This document shows positions 1-9,553 of a stretch of 25,599 nucleotides of DNA, one piece after another. Both the position numbers and the translations under genes were made by a program. The notes under the pieces were generated by a model, which saw nothing but the letters and a program-made list of their open reading frames with translations, made no database searches and was not told where the DNA came from. The DNA comes from Trebouxia sp. TZW2008 (lineage: Eukaryota; Chlorophyta; Trebouxiophyceae; Trebouxiales; Trebouxiaceae). Position 1 is the stretch's first letter. Each line of letters opens with the position of its first letter. The DNA is taken from contig BDIU01000055.1 in assembly GCA_002118135.1 (NCBI GenBank), positions 1-25,599 on the forward strand, in the 5' to 3' direction.

Positions 1-428
1 GCAGATTATGCTGTGCCTGCCATCAGCCCATGATAGGGATGCCCTCAGCAGCTTCAGGTAACGTACATAAGTCACAGCTCAGTGCACAGTGCTTGGTTGC
101 CTGTGCCCACGGCCAAACCCCCTTTCGATGTCCATCTAGCACATGTGTGGCACTTTACTACACAGTGCTCGCCTGTCTGCACATGTCTACTGTGCGTCTT
201 GTCTTCTTGTCTGACCGGGCTTTTGAAATGCTTGCAGACAATGAGAAACGCAGACGCCAAAGGAACTATGGAGTGCGGCTGTGCAACAACACAGAATGTA
301 ACCGCATGATATGGAACCGCGACGTCAACGGGTCCATCAATATTCTGAACCTGCTGCTGTCATGGATGAGAGGCGACAGCAAACCAGTTGCCTTTCTAAG
401 GGCTGGCAATCTAGATCCCGGGGGCTAG
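1..428 (+). CDS. Fanzor/TnpB-like RNA-guided nuclease, C-terminal fragment
   Basis: Two exons, 1-57 and 238-428, joined across a GTAACG...TTGCAG intron with matching phase (one base + two). The join gives a zinc ribbon: a first knuckle (LCCACHQPM, CX2C) and a second (LCNNTEC, CX4C), followed at once by WNRDVNGSINIL. That is the RuvC-III aspartate block that ends TnpB, IS605 OrfB and eukaryotic Fanzor proteins (pattern C..C..W/DRDxNAAxNI). The C-terminal KPVAFLR then TAG also fits Fanzor ends. In this family the RuvC fold cuts DNA guided by an omega RNA. The RuvC-I and -II aspartates would lie left of the window, so activity cannot be judged. A generic OrfB-like transposase relic is the alternative. 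The gene is intron-split, unlike bacterial relatives. Confidence 0.68.
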   Translation, partial: RLCCACHQPMIGMPSAASGNVHKSQLSAQCLVACAHGQTPFRCPSSTCVALYYTVLACLHMSTVRLVFLSDRAFEMLADNEKRRRQRNYGVRLCNNTECNRMIWNRDVNGSINILNLLLSWMRGDSKPVAFLRAGNLDPGG

Positions 429-687
429 GCCTACCAAACTTGCGCATGGGCAACTGTGTACAGTATCACCATGTTGCACCCCCATAACTTCTGCTGCCAA
501 TTGGCAAATTTGCCTTGTGCTAGGGTTGCCCCGCAGTGCCCCGCACTAGTCCCGCAGCAGTCGTTATGCCAGCCATTATGATGCTTCCTCTCGCTTGCGG
601 CAGAATTGACACCACACCAACGCCTGAAAGTGCTCTCACGCTGCCGATCTATTTCGCTGATCTCAGGTTGCAGACTTGCCGCCTGTC

Positions 688-3600
688 ATGGTGGAAAGAG
701 CTCTTGCGGCTGAAGTGCCTGCAGACGCGAACGCACGTACGCTATTTACATGACCATGCCCGCATGCTTGATAGAGCCCTCTCCATTCATTTTGTAGGAA
801 GCATGCCTGTGCACGCTCTGCAAAGTGGGCTGCACCGCCATGCAGCTGCTGTCTGCTGACTGATCACTTTTGCATGTTTCAGACTGTCCTGGAACAAGTA
901 GCGAGGCGGCCGGCAAGTCTGCAGCCTGCGCGGGATGTCCAAATCAAGAGATCTGCGCCACGGCTCCGAAAGGCCCTGACCCGGACCTCTTGGCAATAGA
1001 GCAGCGCATGCGTAACATCAAGCACAAGATTCTGGTGCTGTCAGGCAAGGGAGGTGTTGGCAAGAGCACCTTTTCAGCGCAGCTGGCATTTGCATTGGCT
1101 GCCAAAAGTCGAGAGGTTAGTGGCGATGCTGCGCTGACAAGGCTTCTGCAGGCACAACATGGCACAGCAGCATGGCACAGCATGGCACAGCGTGGCACAG
1201 CGTAGCACAGCGTAGCACAGCATGGCACAGCACGGCACAGCATAGCACACTGCAGCATTGCGCAGCACTGCACAGCTTGTTGAAGTTGCATGCAACTTGC
1301 AAGGGCATGCATCATGCTTGTGAGCAGCGGCAATTTCTCTGCTTTGCCTCAGCAATCAAAAATTGACACAGCTTCATCTTACAATCAGATGCAGTTTCTG
1401 TCTTGACAGCACAATGACCCCAAGCAGTCCTCTGTGTGCCTCTCTCACAATTTCACTGTACAGTGACCTCTCTTCGTAACAACTGCTTTGGTTCCCACAA
1501 AACTTTCCCTTATATCAATTGTCCTGACTCAGAGGTGCCTCTGCAGTCAGAACGCAGAAATTGGTTATTGATGGCATTGTCCTCACATCAAAAATGTCCT
1601 TGCATCAACTGTACATCAAGAATGTCCTTGCATCAACTGTCCTTACAAAGAGAAGTTACTGTCCTGTAGGTTAGTCTGCTTGATTTTGACATTTGTGGAC
1701 CCAGCATCCCAAAGATGCTTGGCCTAGAAGGGGAAGACATCCATCAGAGCCAGATGGTCTCCAGTGTACGTTGAGGACAACCTTGGGATCGCGTCATATG
1801 GCTAAGCATGTAGCCTTGTGCGTAGGTTGGACTGCTGGACATTGACATCTGTGGGCCAAGCATCCCAAAGATGCTAGGGCTAGAAGGGGAAGAGATCCAC
1901 CAGAGCAATGCCGGATGGTCTCCAGTGTACGTTGAGGACAATCTTGGCGTCATGTCAATAGGTACATATGCTGTTCTGCTGCCCCATTCATGTTTTCATC
2001 ATGTAGTGCTTTTTTGACGTCAAAATTGCTTGGCTCTGAAACGGAGGTGTCCTTATATCACAGAACGCAGAAATTGCTTCAATCTGAAAGGGAGGTGTCC
2101 TTATATCAGGGTGTTCTTCCTCGGAAGTAAAACTGCATTTGGCATGCACTGGTCGGCTCTGGTTGCATTCAGCATCGTCCTTGCATTAGGCTTCCTTATA
2201 CCCCAAAAATACAACTGCAATAGTCCAAATATATTTCAGCGCAAGTGCTGGCATGGGCTACAAACTTCATTCTCTTACCTGTGTACTCATTTCCTGGATG
2301 TTTGGCATGATCGTGTTATGTTGAACTGGTGCTCTGCAGGCTTCATGCTGCAAAATCCTGATGATGCTGTAATATGGCGAGGCCCACATAAGAATGGCCT
2401 CATCAAGCAACGCATGCTTCCTGTTGTGACAAACCTTTCATGCTGGAAACTTTGCTGTATGTTTGCAGGCTTCGTGCTGCAGAACCCTAATGATGCTGTG
2501 ATATGTCAGGGCTCTAGCAGAAACGCTGTCACCAAGCAAAGCATGCTTTCTGATTGTATTGTGTGCCTCATGCCGTCAGTCCTGAAGATTTGAAGTGTTG
2601 CTCTGCAGGCTTCATGCTGCAAAAGCCTGATGATGCAGTAATACGGCGCAGGCCGCGCAAAAATGCCCTGATCAAGCAATGCATGCTTCCTGTTGTGACA
2701 AAATTTTCATGCTGGAAACTGTGCTGTACGCTTGCAGGCTTCATGCTGCAAAATCCTGATGTTACTGTAATATGTCTTGGCCCTTGCAAGGTCGCCCTGA
2801 TCAAGCAAAGCATACTTTTTCATTGCTCTCATGCTTGCTGCCGCTAGTGTTGAAAGTTTAAAGTGTTGCATTGCAGGCTTCATGCTGCAGAACCCTGATG
2901 ATGCAGTAATATGGCGTGGGCCACGGAAGAATGCCTTGATCAAGCAATTCTTGAAGGATGTGGACTGGGGTGCCATTGACTACCTTGTGGTGGACGCACC
3001 TCCTGGGTGGGTTGACTGTCCTCTCTTCCTTGCTCTTGTTCCTTATACCTTGTTCTGTTCTCTGCCTGAGTGCTTGTAATGTTTGCTCCATGCGTAGCGT
3101 GTCCTCTGATGTGAATAAGTGTTTTCCGCAAGCTTTCAAATGAGGCGCAACATATACTATATTGTTGGCCAGCACCTGTTTTCCTTTCTTTCCGCTTGTC
3201 TTGCTCTTGTTCTTATGCCCTTGTGCCTTTACTTTTTGCATGTCTTGTCCAACGGTAAGGGCCATACAAAGGTCTTTTCATCAAGTGGGTTCTCCAGGAT
3301 GGTGCAGTGCATAATCTGTTAAGGATAGCAGGACGAGTGCTCACACATATATACTTAGCACACCTGCATGGACTTTGAGGACCCTCACAGGTTGCCACGT
3401 TTGGGAGCATGTTGAAAGTGCCACGTTTGGGAGCATGTTGAAAGTGCCACGTTTGGGAGCATGTTGAAAGTGCCACGTTTGGGAGCATGTTGAAAGTGCA
3501 GTGTACATAGAATGTAGACAAGCGCATCCAAGGGCGCACAGCTCAGAAGCTAGCATTTGAACAGACTGTGTTCAATGCAGGACCTCAGATGTGCCCATCA

Positions 3601-6266
3601 CAAGAGCGCAGTTGCTGAAAGTCTCACATGCATAGACTTTCAGACAAGCACGTCTTAAGGCATACAGCTCTGAAGACATGATTTGAGTAGATTGTGTTGA
3701 ACGCAGGACTTCAGATGAGCACATCTCAATAGCGCAGTTCCTGAAAGCCTCGCATGTGGACGGCGCAATCATTGTGACCACGCCTCAGGAAGTGTCTATC
3801 ATTGACGTACGTAAGGAAGTCAACTTCTGCAAAAAGGTGAGACTGTTGCCAAGTGAGCGTAAGATGTGTGGCCACCAGTGCTTTGTGTGTCTGAGCCTGC
3901 TGCAGAGCCTGCTGCAGAATGTATGCTTTTTATGTTTACTGGTGGAATCATTGTATCAGCACTTGGGACAAGTGCAACTGACCAAGTGTATGGTATCTTG
4001 CTCTGGTATTTCTGCCAAAAGGCGAAAAGTGCTTGCATGTGTGCTGAGAGTGGTGTGCATCTTGAGTACATAAGCATTGTTTGCTGTCTGTTTGTCAGAC
4101 ACAAAGCTGAGATTTTCAGGTCACCCCGCCTATAGCTCATGGTGATAGATGTTTTGCTGCATGCATACCAATCCTAGGGGTGGTTGACAACATGAGTGGT
4201 TTGCGGCAGCAGCTACACCAGTACAAGTTGTTTAGAAAACAGCAAAAAGTCGCCAAAATGAGCAGCAGGTCTGGCCACCTGAAGGCTGTAAATTTTGATG
4301 TACAAGAAGGTTGTTGTGATACAGGCACTGCGCTCAACTGCAGGTTGGAATTGCAATCCTGGGAGTGGTCGAGAACACGAGTGCTCTGCGGCAGCAGCTG
4401 CACCAGTTTGAGTTTTTCAGCCCATTTTCTGAATCATACCAAACTTCCTGTCCACCAAACTTTACATTTACATTTACTGCCTTCAGGTGGCCAGACTTGC
4501 TGCTCATTCTGACTACATTTTTATGTTGTCAATTGCAGGTGGGAACTGCAATCCTGGGAGTGGTCGAGAACATGAGTGCGTTGCGGCAGCAGCTGCACCA
4601 GTTTGAGTTCTTCAGCCCATTTTCTGAATCATACCAAAGTTCTTGTTCATCAAATTCTACAGCCTGCAAGTGGCTAGATCTGCTGCCCATTCTGACTTCT
4701 TTTTGCTGCTTTCATAATGCAGGTTGGAATTCCAATCCTAGGAGTGGTTGAGAATATGAGTGGTTTGCGACAACAGCTGCACCAGTTCAAGTTCTTCAGC
4801 ACTGACTCTGATAGCAGCCAACATGATGTGACACAGCAAGTGCTTCAACATCTTCCAGCAGAGCTTCAGGTAATTGTCATATCAGTCAAGATCAGCATCA
4901 TTGTTTGCTAGCACATTAGGAGTCGAGTTCTCTGGCAGCAGCACTCAGCAACATCCAAAAAAATAAAGAGCTTCAGGTAACCATCATGATCAGTCATGAT
5001 CATGTGCCAGTCCAGTCATCATGATGGTGCTCTCCTATGCATGCTTACTAGTTGGATCTCAAATTCATGAATCGTGTGATTGATGGCAGTCAAGCTGAAA
5101 GTGATGCAGCAAGTGCTTCAATACCTCTCAGCAGAGCTTCAAGTAACGATTGTAATCAGTCATGATCATTCATCAATCCAGTCATCACTTATCATCATCA
5201 CTCACATGCTTGCTAGTGGGATCTTAACTTTGTGAGTTGTGTGTCTCATGGCAGTCAAGCTAACAGTCGTGCAAGATGTGTCGCAGCAAGTGCTTCTAGA
5301 CCTCTCAGCAGAGGTTCAGGTAGTGGTGGCTGAAATCATGTCATCATGACCCGCATCATGTGCATGCTTGCGAGTGAGGTGCTGAAATCAAAGTGATGGC
5401 TGCAGAAGTGCATAGCCCAGACAGAGGTGTGCCATGCCAGCAAATGGCTGAGGAGATGCAAGTGCTCCCTGTAGTGCCCTGACATGCCGTTAAACATATC
5501 TGGGTTCATGCAGGACTGCATAGCCCAGACAGAGATCTAGGAGGCCAGCAAAGGCTCATGCAGTGCACACTCTCAGTATTTGAAATGTCCTGATGCCTGC
5601 AGAACTGCATAGCCCAGACAGATGTGTTCCATGCCAGCAAGGGTGGTGCAGAGCAAACCACTGAACAGATACAAATGCCCTCCTCAATGCACTTGCACAG
5701 CGTGAAACACATTGATTGTCTCCAGAATGTGGAAGCCCAGACAGAAGTTCTCCATGCCAGCAAAGGCTCGTGCAGTGATATAATCAGTGGCTCAAGTCTC
5801 CTGCTGCCCATAGTATTGCATAGCCCAGAGAGGACGTTCTCCATGCCAGCAGAGGTGGCGCTGAGCAGATGGCCAGAGATGCAGGATTTCCCCTGGTGCA
5901 CTCTCTTTAGCCTGAAATGCTTGTGTTTGGCTGCAGAACTGCATAGCCCAGACAGAAGTTTTTCATGCCAGCAAGGGTGGTGCAGAACAGATGGCCAAAG
6001 ACATGCAGGTTCCCTTCCTGGGGAGGGTACCCCTAGACCCCCTCCTATCAAGGGCAGCTGAGGAGGGCAGATCCGCCTTTGATCAGGGTTTTGAGAAAGG
6101 CAGATCTGAGTCTGATCAGGGCTCTTCTGAGAAGGGCAGAAACAAGCAATTCATGCCTAGTCTGTCAGCGCTGCAAGCCATCATTCAGCAATTGCTGTAT
6201 CTGACTGAGGGGCAACAGAAAGATCAGAATACAAACGGTGTGCATCATGCTCAGGATGGCATCTAG
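688..6266 (+). CDS. NBP35: NBP35, cytosolic Fe-S cluster assembly P-loop ATPase
   Basis: Scaffold for cytosolic/nuclear [4Fe-4S] assembly. Exons: 688-736, 883-1115, 1826-1961, 2877-3006, 3707-3836, 4723-4869, 5937-6266. All introns are GT-AG, phases agree, and the sum is 1155 bp (384 aa, TAG). The start ATG 688 is chosen because VPADANAH then joins to CPG, as in plant NBP35 N-termini. The N-terminal cluster motif CX13CX2CX5C is complete (Cys 18, 32, 35, 41). The deviant Walker [10 protein letters not shown] is at residues 71-79. Other family blocks are [55 protein letters not shown] and [12 protein letters not shown]. The C-terminal CX2C of fungal and animal NBP35 is absent, as in plant homologues. 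The C-terminus has an in-frame EKGRS-type repeat at 6061-6147. Introns 2-6 are packed with decayed partial copies of the adjoining exons. Which copies are real was decided by open frame, phase and family match. Confidence 0.96.
1151..1257 (+). repeat. 10-bp minisatellite in NBP35 intron 2
   Basis: About ten imperfect copies of GGCACAGCAT, with variants AGCACAGCGT and GGCACAGCAC, start 35 bp after the exon 2 donor. The array produces the long Cys/Ala-rich ORFs on both strands here, which are not genes. Confidence 0.9.
1593..1640 (+). repeat. Short direct repeats in NBP35 intron 2
   Basis: AATGTCCTTGCATCAACTGT occurs at 1593-1612 and again at 1621-1640. A related pair around GGAGGTGTCCTTATATCA lies at 2043-2108 in intron 3, and AGAACGCAGAAATTG is shared between about 1549 and 2062. 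These look like small slippage duplications. Confidence 0.7.
1670..1800 (+). pseudogene. Decayed full-length copy of NBP35 exon 3
   Basis: This copy precedes the intact exon 3 (1826-1961), starts after CTGTAG and encodes the same [15 protein letters not shown] block. It is 131 bp against 136 bp. A 5-bp deletion after the HQS codons breaks the frame, so the SPVYVEDN block continues in another frame. The donor position reads GC instead of GT. Including it would truncate the protein, so it is best seen as a pseudo-exon. It is the only near-complete exon copy in the gene. Confidence 0.88.
2340..2876 (+). repeat. Four acceptor-side partial copies of NBP35 exon 4
   Basis: Copies start right after a (T)GCAG acceptor at 2340, 2469, 2609 and 2738; the intact exon follows at 2877. 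Each carries the first ~72 bp ([13 protein letters not shown]...IKQ) and then jumps back to intron sequence at the same codon, AAGCAA. Spacings are 129, 140, 129 and 139 bp. Intron segments of copies 1 and 3, and of 2 and 4, match best, so a two-unit block was duplicated. Substitutions include ICQG for IWRG in copy 2 and IRRR in copy 3. None keeps the donor half. Confidence 0.93.
3394..3497 (+). repeat. 26-bp minisatellite in NBP35 intron 4, four units
   Basis: Four essentially identical 26-bp units start at 3394, 3420, 3446 and 3472. The unit includes CCACGTTTGGGAGCATG and GTTGAAAGT. The sequence after the array (3486-3540) resembles the tail of the exon 5 pseudo-copy and its following intron, so the minisatellite seems to have grown inside a still older copy. 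Confidence 0.9.
3581..3637 (+). pseudogene. Acceptor-side partial copy of NBP35 exon 5
   Basis: After TTCAATGCAG the copy reads like the start of exon 5 (TSD...AQLLKVSHA, against [17 protein letters not shown]) and then stops at TAG. The intact exon starts 126 bp later at 3707 after an almost identical intron tail. Only the acceptor half is present. Confidence 0.85.
4163..4722 (+). repeat. Three acceptor-side copies of NBP35 exon 6
   Basis: Copies lie at about 4163-4234, 4344-4440 and 4539-4640; the intact exon is 4723-4869. All encode the [17 protein letters not shown] block. Copy 1 has lost the acceptor AG (GCATGCATACC in place of GCAGGTTGG). Copy 2 changes ENMS to ENTS. Copies 2 and 3 share an altered continuation ([12 protein letters not shown]) that is not in the intact exon, so one derives from the other. 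Unit spacing is about 182-195 bp. Confidence 0.93.
4930..5326 (+). repeat. Donor-side copies of NBP35 exon 6, downstream of it
   Basis: The end of exon 6 (CAGCAAGTGCTTCAA...GCAGAGCTTCAG, then GT) recurs at about 5101-5145 and 5278-5321. A poorer copy ending AAAGAGCTTCAG then GTAACC is at 4950-4977. Each carries exon tail, donor-like GT and the start of the intron with CATGATCA-type sequence. The acceptor half is missing in all. Donor spacing is about 108, 167 and 176 bp. Confidence 0.88.
5406..5936 (+). repeat. Five acceptor-side copies of NBP35 exon 7
   Basis: Copies begin after an AG at 5406, 5514, 5603, 5726 and 5814; the intact last exon starts at 5937. All contain the core GCATAGCCCAGACAGA (or close) and CATGCCAGCAA, i.e. 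[12 protein letters not shown]. Copy 1 lacks about 14 bp encoding the GGAEQ part. Copy 2 has a stop (GATCTAG). Copy 3 is open into QMPS. Copies 4 and 5 diverge early. Spacing alternates: 108, 89, 123, 88 and 123 bp. Confidence 0.92.
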
Positions 6267-6860
6267 AGTCTTATATAACACAGGTAGACTAAGTGATGTT
6301 TGACTTCGTGTGTACAACAGTATCGGCAAGCTAAACTCAACAGTCGAACCATGCTCCACAGTACTCATTGAAGTGTGCATGAGTCCGTTTGTCGGTCAAG
6401 CCGAACAGTAAGCTTCAAACTGAGTCAATGGATTTTCTGTTGATTGATTGCTAGATCAAGTACTCACCTAGACTCTGTCATGATGAGCATTTAATCTGCA
6501 GAAGAGAGAGAGAGAGAGAGTAATTTTACATGCTTCAGCTAGACAACAAGTCTAATCGCATGTGCCACAAGTGGCAAACTCTAATTCAATCAACTGAGTT
6601 GTGTGATTGTATCATTGTAAGTCATGAGCGACAACGAAAACAAAACACGATGTATGCAGTAGTGCTTGAGGTCTCCATGCCATGAGCACGAACGACCATT
6701 GATCTGTTTCTGTGTCTATTTCCGTGTCTAGTGTCTGATATGCAAAGGCCTCTTAACCAACTCAACGCGTTACGACGTAGCTGCTCGCTGCTCTGCTTGA
6801 AGCATCGGCGCGAAATTTTGGTCGTGGCTTGATAAGTCAAACGCTGATGTATGTCCTGTC
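6267..6860. other. Intergenic, NBP35 3' flank and next promoter
   Basis: No coding segment with family similarity was seen. It holds a (GA)n run at about 6501-6520 and AT-rich sequence after the NBP35 stop. It must contain the NBP35 3' end and the promoter of the gene starting at 6861, but no element could be named. Confidence 0.6.
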
Positions 6861-9553
6861 ATGTCCGGTCCGGAGGTTGGGACCTTTTCTGTTACAGAGT
6901 TGTTCAAGGTCGGGCCGCCCTCAAGAAGCGGTCAAGTCGAAGCTGCAGTCGTAGCTGCTCTCTATTTCATACCCTGTCTGTCTTTGCTTGCGCAGCTTCC
7001 CGTGTGTAAAGGCAGAGAGCGTGCGGTCCTTACAACCGCGTTGTTCGCGGCAGGTCGGTGTCCTGCTCCCGCGTTCCTTGACCTCAAGCAATAGCCACAT
7101 CTGTTCAGGGCAAGCAAGCCACCAAAACTTTTATGTGAGGAGTTTTGTCCTGCAGCTCGTGGTATAGGATACGTCTTTCGAAATTTGGCTCTGCACAAGC
7201 TCACTCGGGCGAATTTGGAGGCATATCTTATACTGTCAAGTGCAGCCACCTTTCTCTTTATTGGCTCTTTGGGAGATCTGCTTGCTTACTGGTACAACTG
7301 CCTCCCTTTATATACATGTGAACGTCATTTGCGCACACTGTTTTGCAAAAGCTGAAATTTTCATCTACTGCTGCTCAATTTGTTGGTGCAAAACAAAAGC
7401 CTACCTCAAACCAACTTTGCAGGTTTCAGCACTCATCTGGTAAAGGGCACCTGGGCTTCACAGTAGCATTTGGAAACTCTTCCTACCACATCAGATATGC
7501 AACGGTCTTACGCGTGCTCTCAGTTGCGGGCGTGGTGTTTGCCATCATCGGCATCCATGCAGCCTTGCACTTGTTCAGTGCTACGACCTTCGCAGCGCTG
7601 GCTCAAGCTCAGCACGGCCGAGCTATCTCAAACAGGGTGAGCACTATATTTTGAGTAATACTGACGCTGTCATTTCTCTTTGTAACAACAGCTTTGGTTG
7701 CCAAGAATTGTTCAAAGCCACAAGCTTGTGCCACTTTGTTGCAAAGAATGGTAAACAGAATGTGTAGCAGATTGCCAGGAAATGTTCACATTGTACTGTT
7801 GAGTCAAGCCAGGGCGAGATCTTTTTTTTCGGCAGTAGTTCTGTAGCAATGTTGAAGGCTTCAAGCAGATACTCTGGAAGTTCAAATGCTGCTCACCTTC
7901 AATGCTGTTCCTGGCTTTGACCCTATATGCTTGTGGCAGTGAAAGAGTTAGCCCTGACAGTCCGTGTAAGGCCTCGTTCTACCTGTAATTGTTTCCTGTG
8001 GTAATGAAAAAGTGGTGGATAAGCCGCCTCCGCTGCTGTGGCACATTGATGCAGGGAGTGACAAAACTGTTCAGCAGTTCCTGACAGGCTGCTTGTAATG
8101 CATTCATGCCTTGGCACATCCACAAGGGAATGAACTCAGCATGAACATACTTTTGGTTGACCTGGTGACATCTTTGGACAATGCTCAATGTGCTATGCTG
8201 CAGACATATGAAGGCTACATGGCCATCTTCACAGCTTTTGCCTTTACATGCACAACATTGATGGCTTGGTATCTTTCATGAGTGGTGCTGGTTTTGCCAC
8301 TTTGCAGGGGTTTGTAGCCCTGATGGCCATCTACACAGCTTTTGCTTTCACCTGCACAGCTTGGAGCTGGTTCATTGGTCCTACTGCCAGTGCAAAACGG
8401 CCATCGAGGATGCTGGTAAGTCATATATGTCACGTATATGGCACCATGCTGCCATACACGTGCTCAAGACACCATGTTAGTAAGCCAAACTGCATGCTGT
8501 CATGTCCTGCAGCCACGTCAATTCTAAGCTTAAATGTCCATGACAGTGCTTTTGCTGCAAGCGCCTCATACATCTAACCAGACAGCTATTGCATGTGTGC
8601 AAGTTGCTGCCATGCAAAGCATCATGTCATGAACACCAACAACAAGGTGACACATTTATCAGCATTATCATCGTCCAATCTTGTGCTCAGTTGCTCGAGT
8701 GCTGGCTCAATGTCACACAAGCACTTGCATTTGGCTTATTGCCAAGTTGTCTTCAATCGCTTATCAATAGTAACGCTTCACTTGCATTGTTCCTGCCTGT
8801 CATGAAGACTCACGTCTGTTGAGCCCATGCACCGTCGCTGGTATCACTTTGTAGCCTGCACCTGCTACTGTCCATTAGGCATGCCAGTGGCTGCTCAGTG
8901 GAATTCTCTCAGAGCTTCACAACAGACTCCCCAATGCAGTCTTATGCTTGGGTATTGGCAGTTTCTTCACGTCACTTTGATTTTGTTTGCAGCCAATGAC
9001 AGAAGACAAAGCTTGCATCTCAGATCTGTGTGATTGCCTGCAGGTGATCCTTGCTCTGACAACAGCATGCTGCTGTCTGATGGTGCGAGTGGTCTTTGGT
9101 CTGTTAGCAGTGCAGCACCCACAGTACAGCAACCAACCCAAGCTGTTGTATACAGTCATGGTGCTTCCTGAAATGTTGGCTTTATATATTGTGGCCGCTC
9201 CAGGGTTAGTTCGCAGAATTGGCTGGGACTACGACCATCACATGGGCATTGCACCAATGGGCACCTCCAGCTTTGCAGCTCTAGGGTCTGTTCACGACTC
9301 TAAACTCAATGAGAATGATACAGCAGAGTTGAACCCAGCAGCAACAGATTCTGTGGCCACCTCCCAAATTGGGAATGGCAGAAAAGAAAATGCGGAAGAT
9401 GCAGACTTTGGTGAGGACAGGCACAAGCGGCGTGGCAGCAGTATGGATCAGCAGCTGCACTTTCCTGGAGTGCACAGAGGGCAGTCAGAATTGGATGAGA
9501 GTATGCTTGACAGTTCACCTGACGCATGGAATGCAGCAGTACCATTGGCATAG
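6861..9553 (+). CDS. Seven-transmembrane protein, possibly RTA1-like
   Basis: Exons 6861-7053, 7156-7291, 7423-7636, 8308-8415 and 8993-9553 join in phase through GT-AG introns to 403 aa (TAG). The start is the first ATG in frame with membrane segment 1. Hydrophobic segments lie at about residues 26-45, 54-72, 87-109, 138-161, 182-204, 235-257 and 269-290. A polar, Ser/Asp-rich cytosolic-type tail follows (291-403). GIGYVFR in segment 2, a MVRVVFGLLAV segment 6 and YTVMVLPEMLALYIVAAPG in segment 7 resemble the layout of RTA1-like seven-TM proteins, but the match is weak and those are mainly fungal. A plain unknown 7TM protein is equally possible. Exon 4 has one decayed acceptor-side copy at 8204. 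Confidence 0.78.
8204..8260 (+). pseudogene. Acceptor-side partial copy of 7TM exon 4
   Basis: After GCTGCAG the copy encodes YMAIFTAFAFTCT, against LMAIYTAFAFTCT in the intact exon at 8308-8415, about 104 bp upstream of it. It soon runs into a stop. It carries only the acceptor half, as in the arrays of NBP35 and the P5 ATPase. Confidence 0.82.

Noticed and set aside
944..1366. Long Cys/Ala-rich ORFs on both strands
   Set aside because: They are translations of the GGCACAGCAT minisatellite and NBP35 exon 2 shadows.
3341..3556. Possible CRISPR-like array
   Set aside because: The 26-bp units are directly adjacent with no spacers, and the setting is a nuclear intron.
1460..7700. Dispersed repeat shared by 1467-1490 and 7679-7700 (GTAACAAC.GCTTTGGTT)
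   Set aside because: Only about 25 bp match; too short to separate from chance in this composition.
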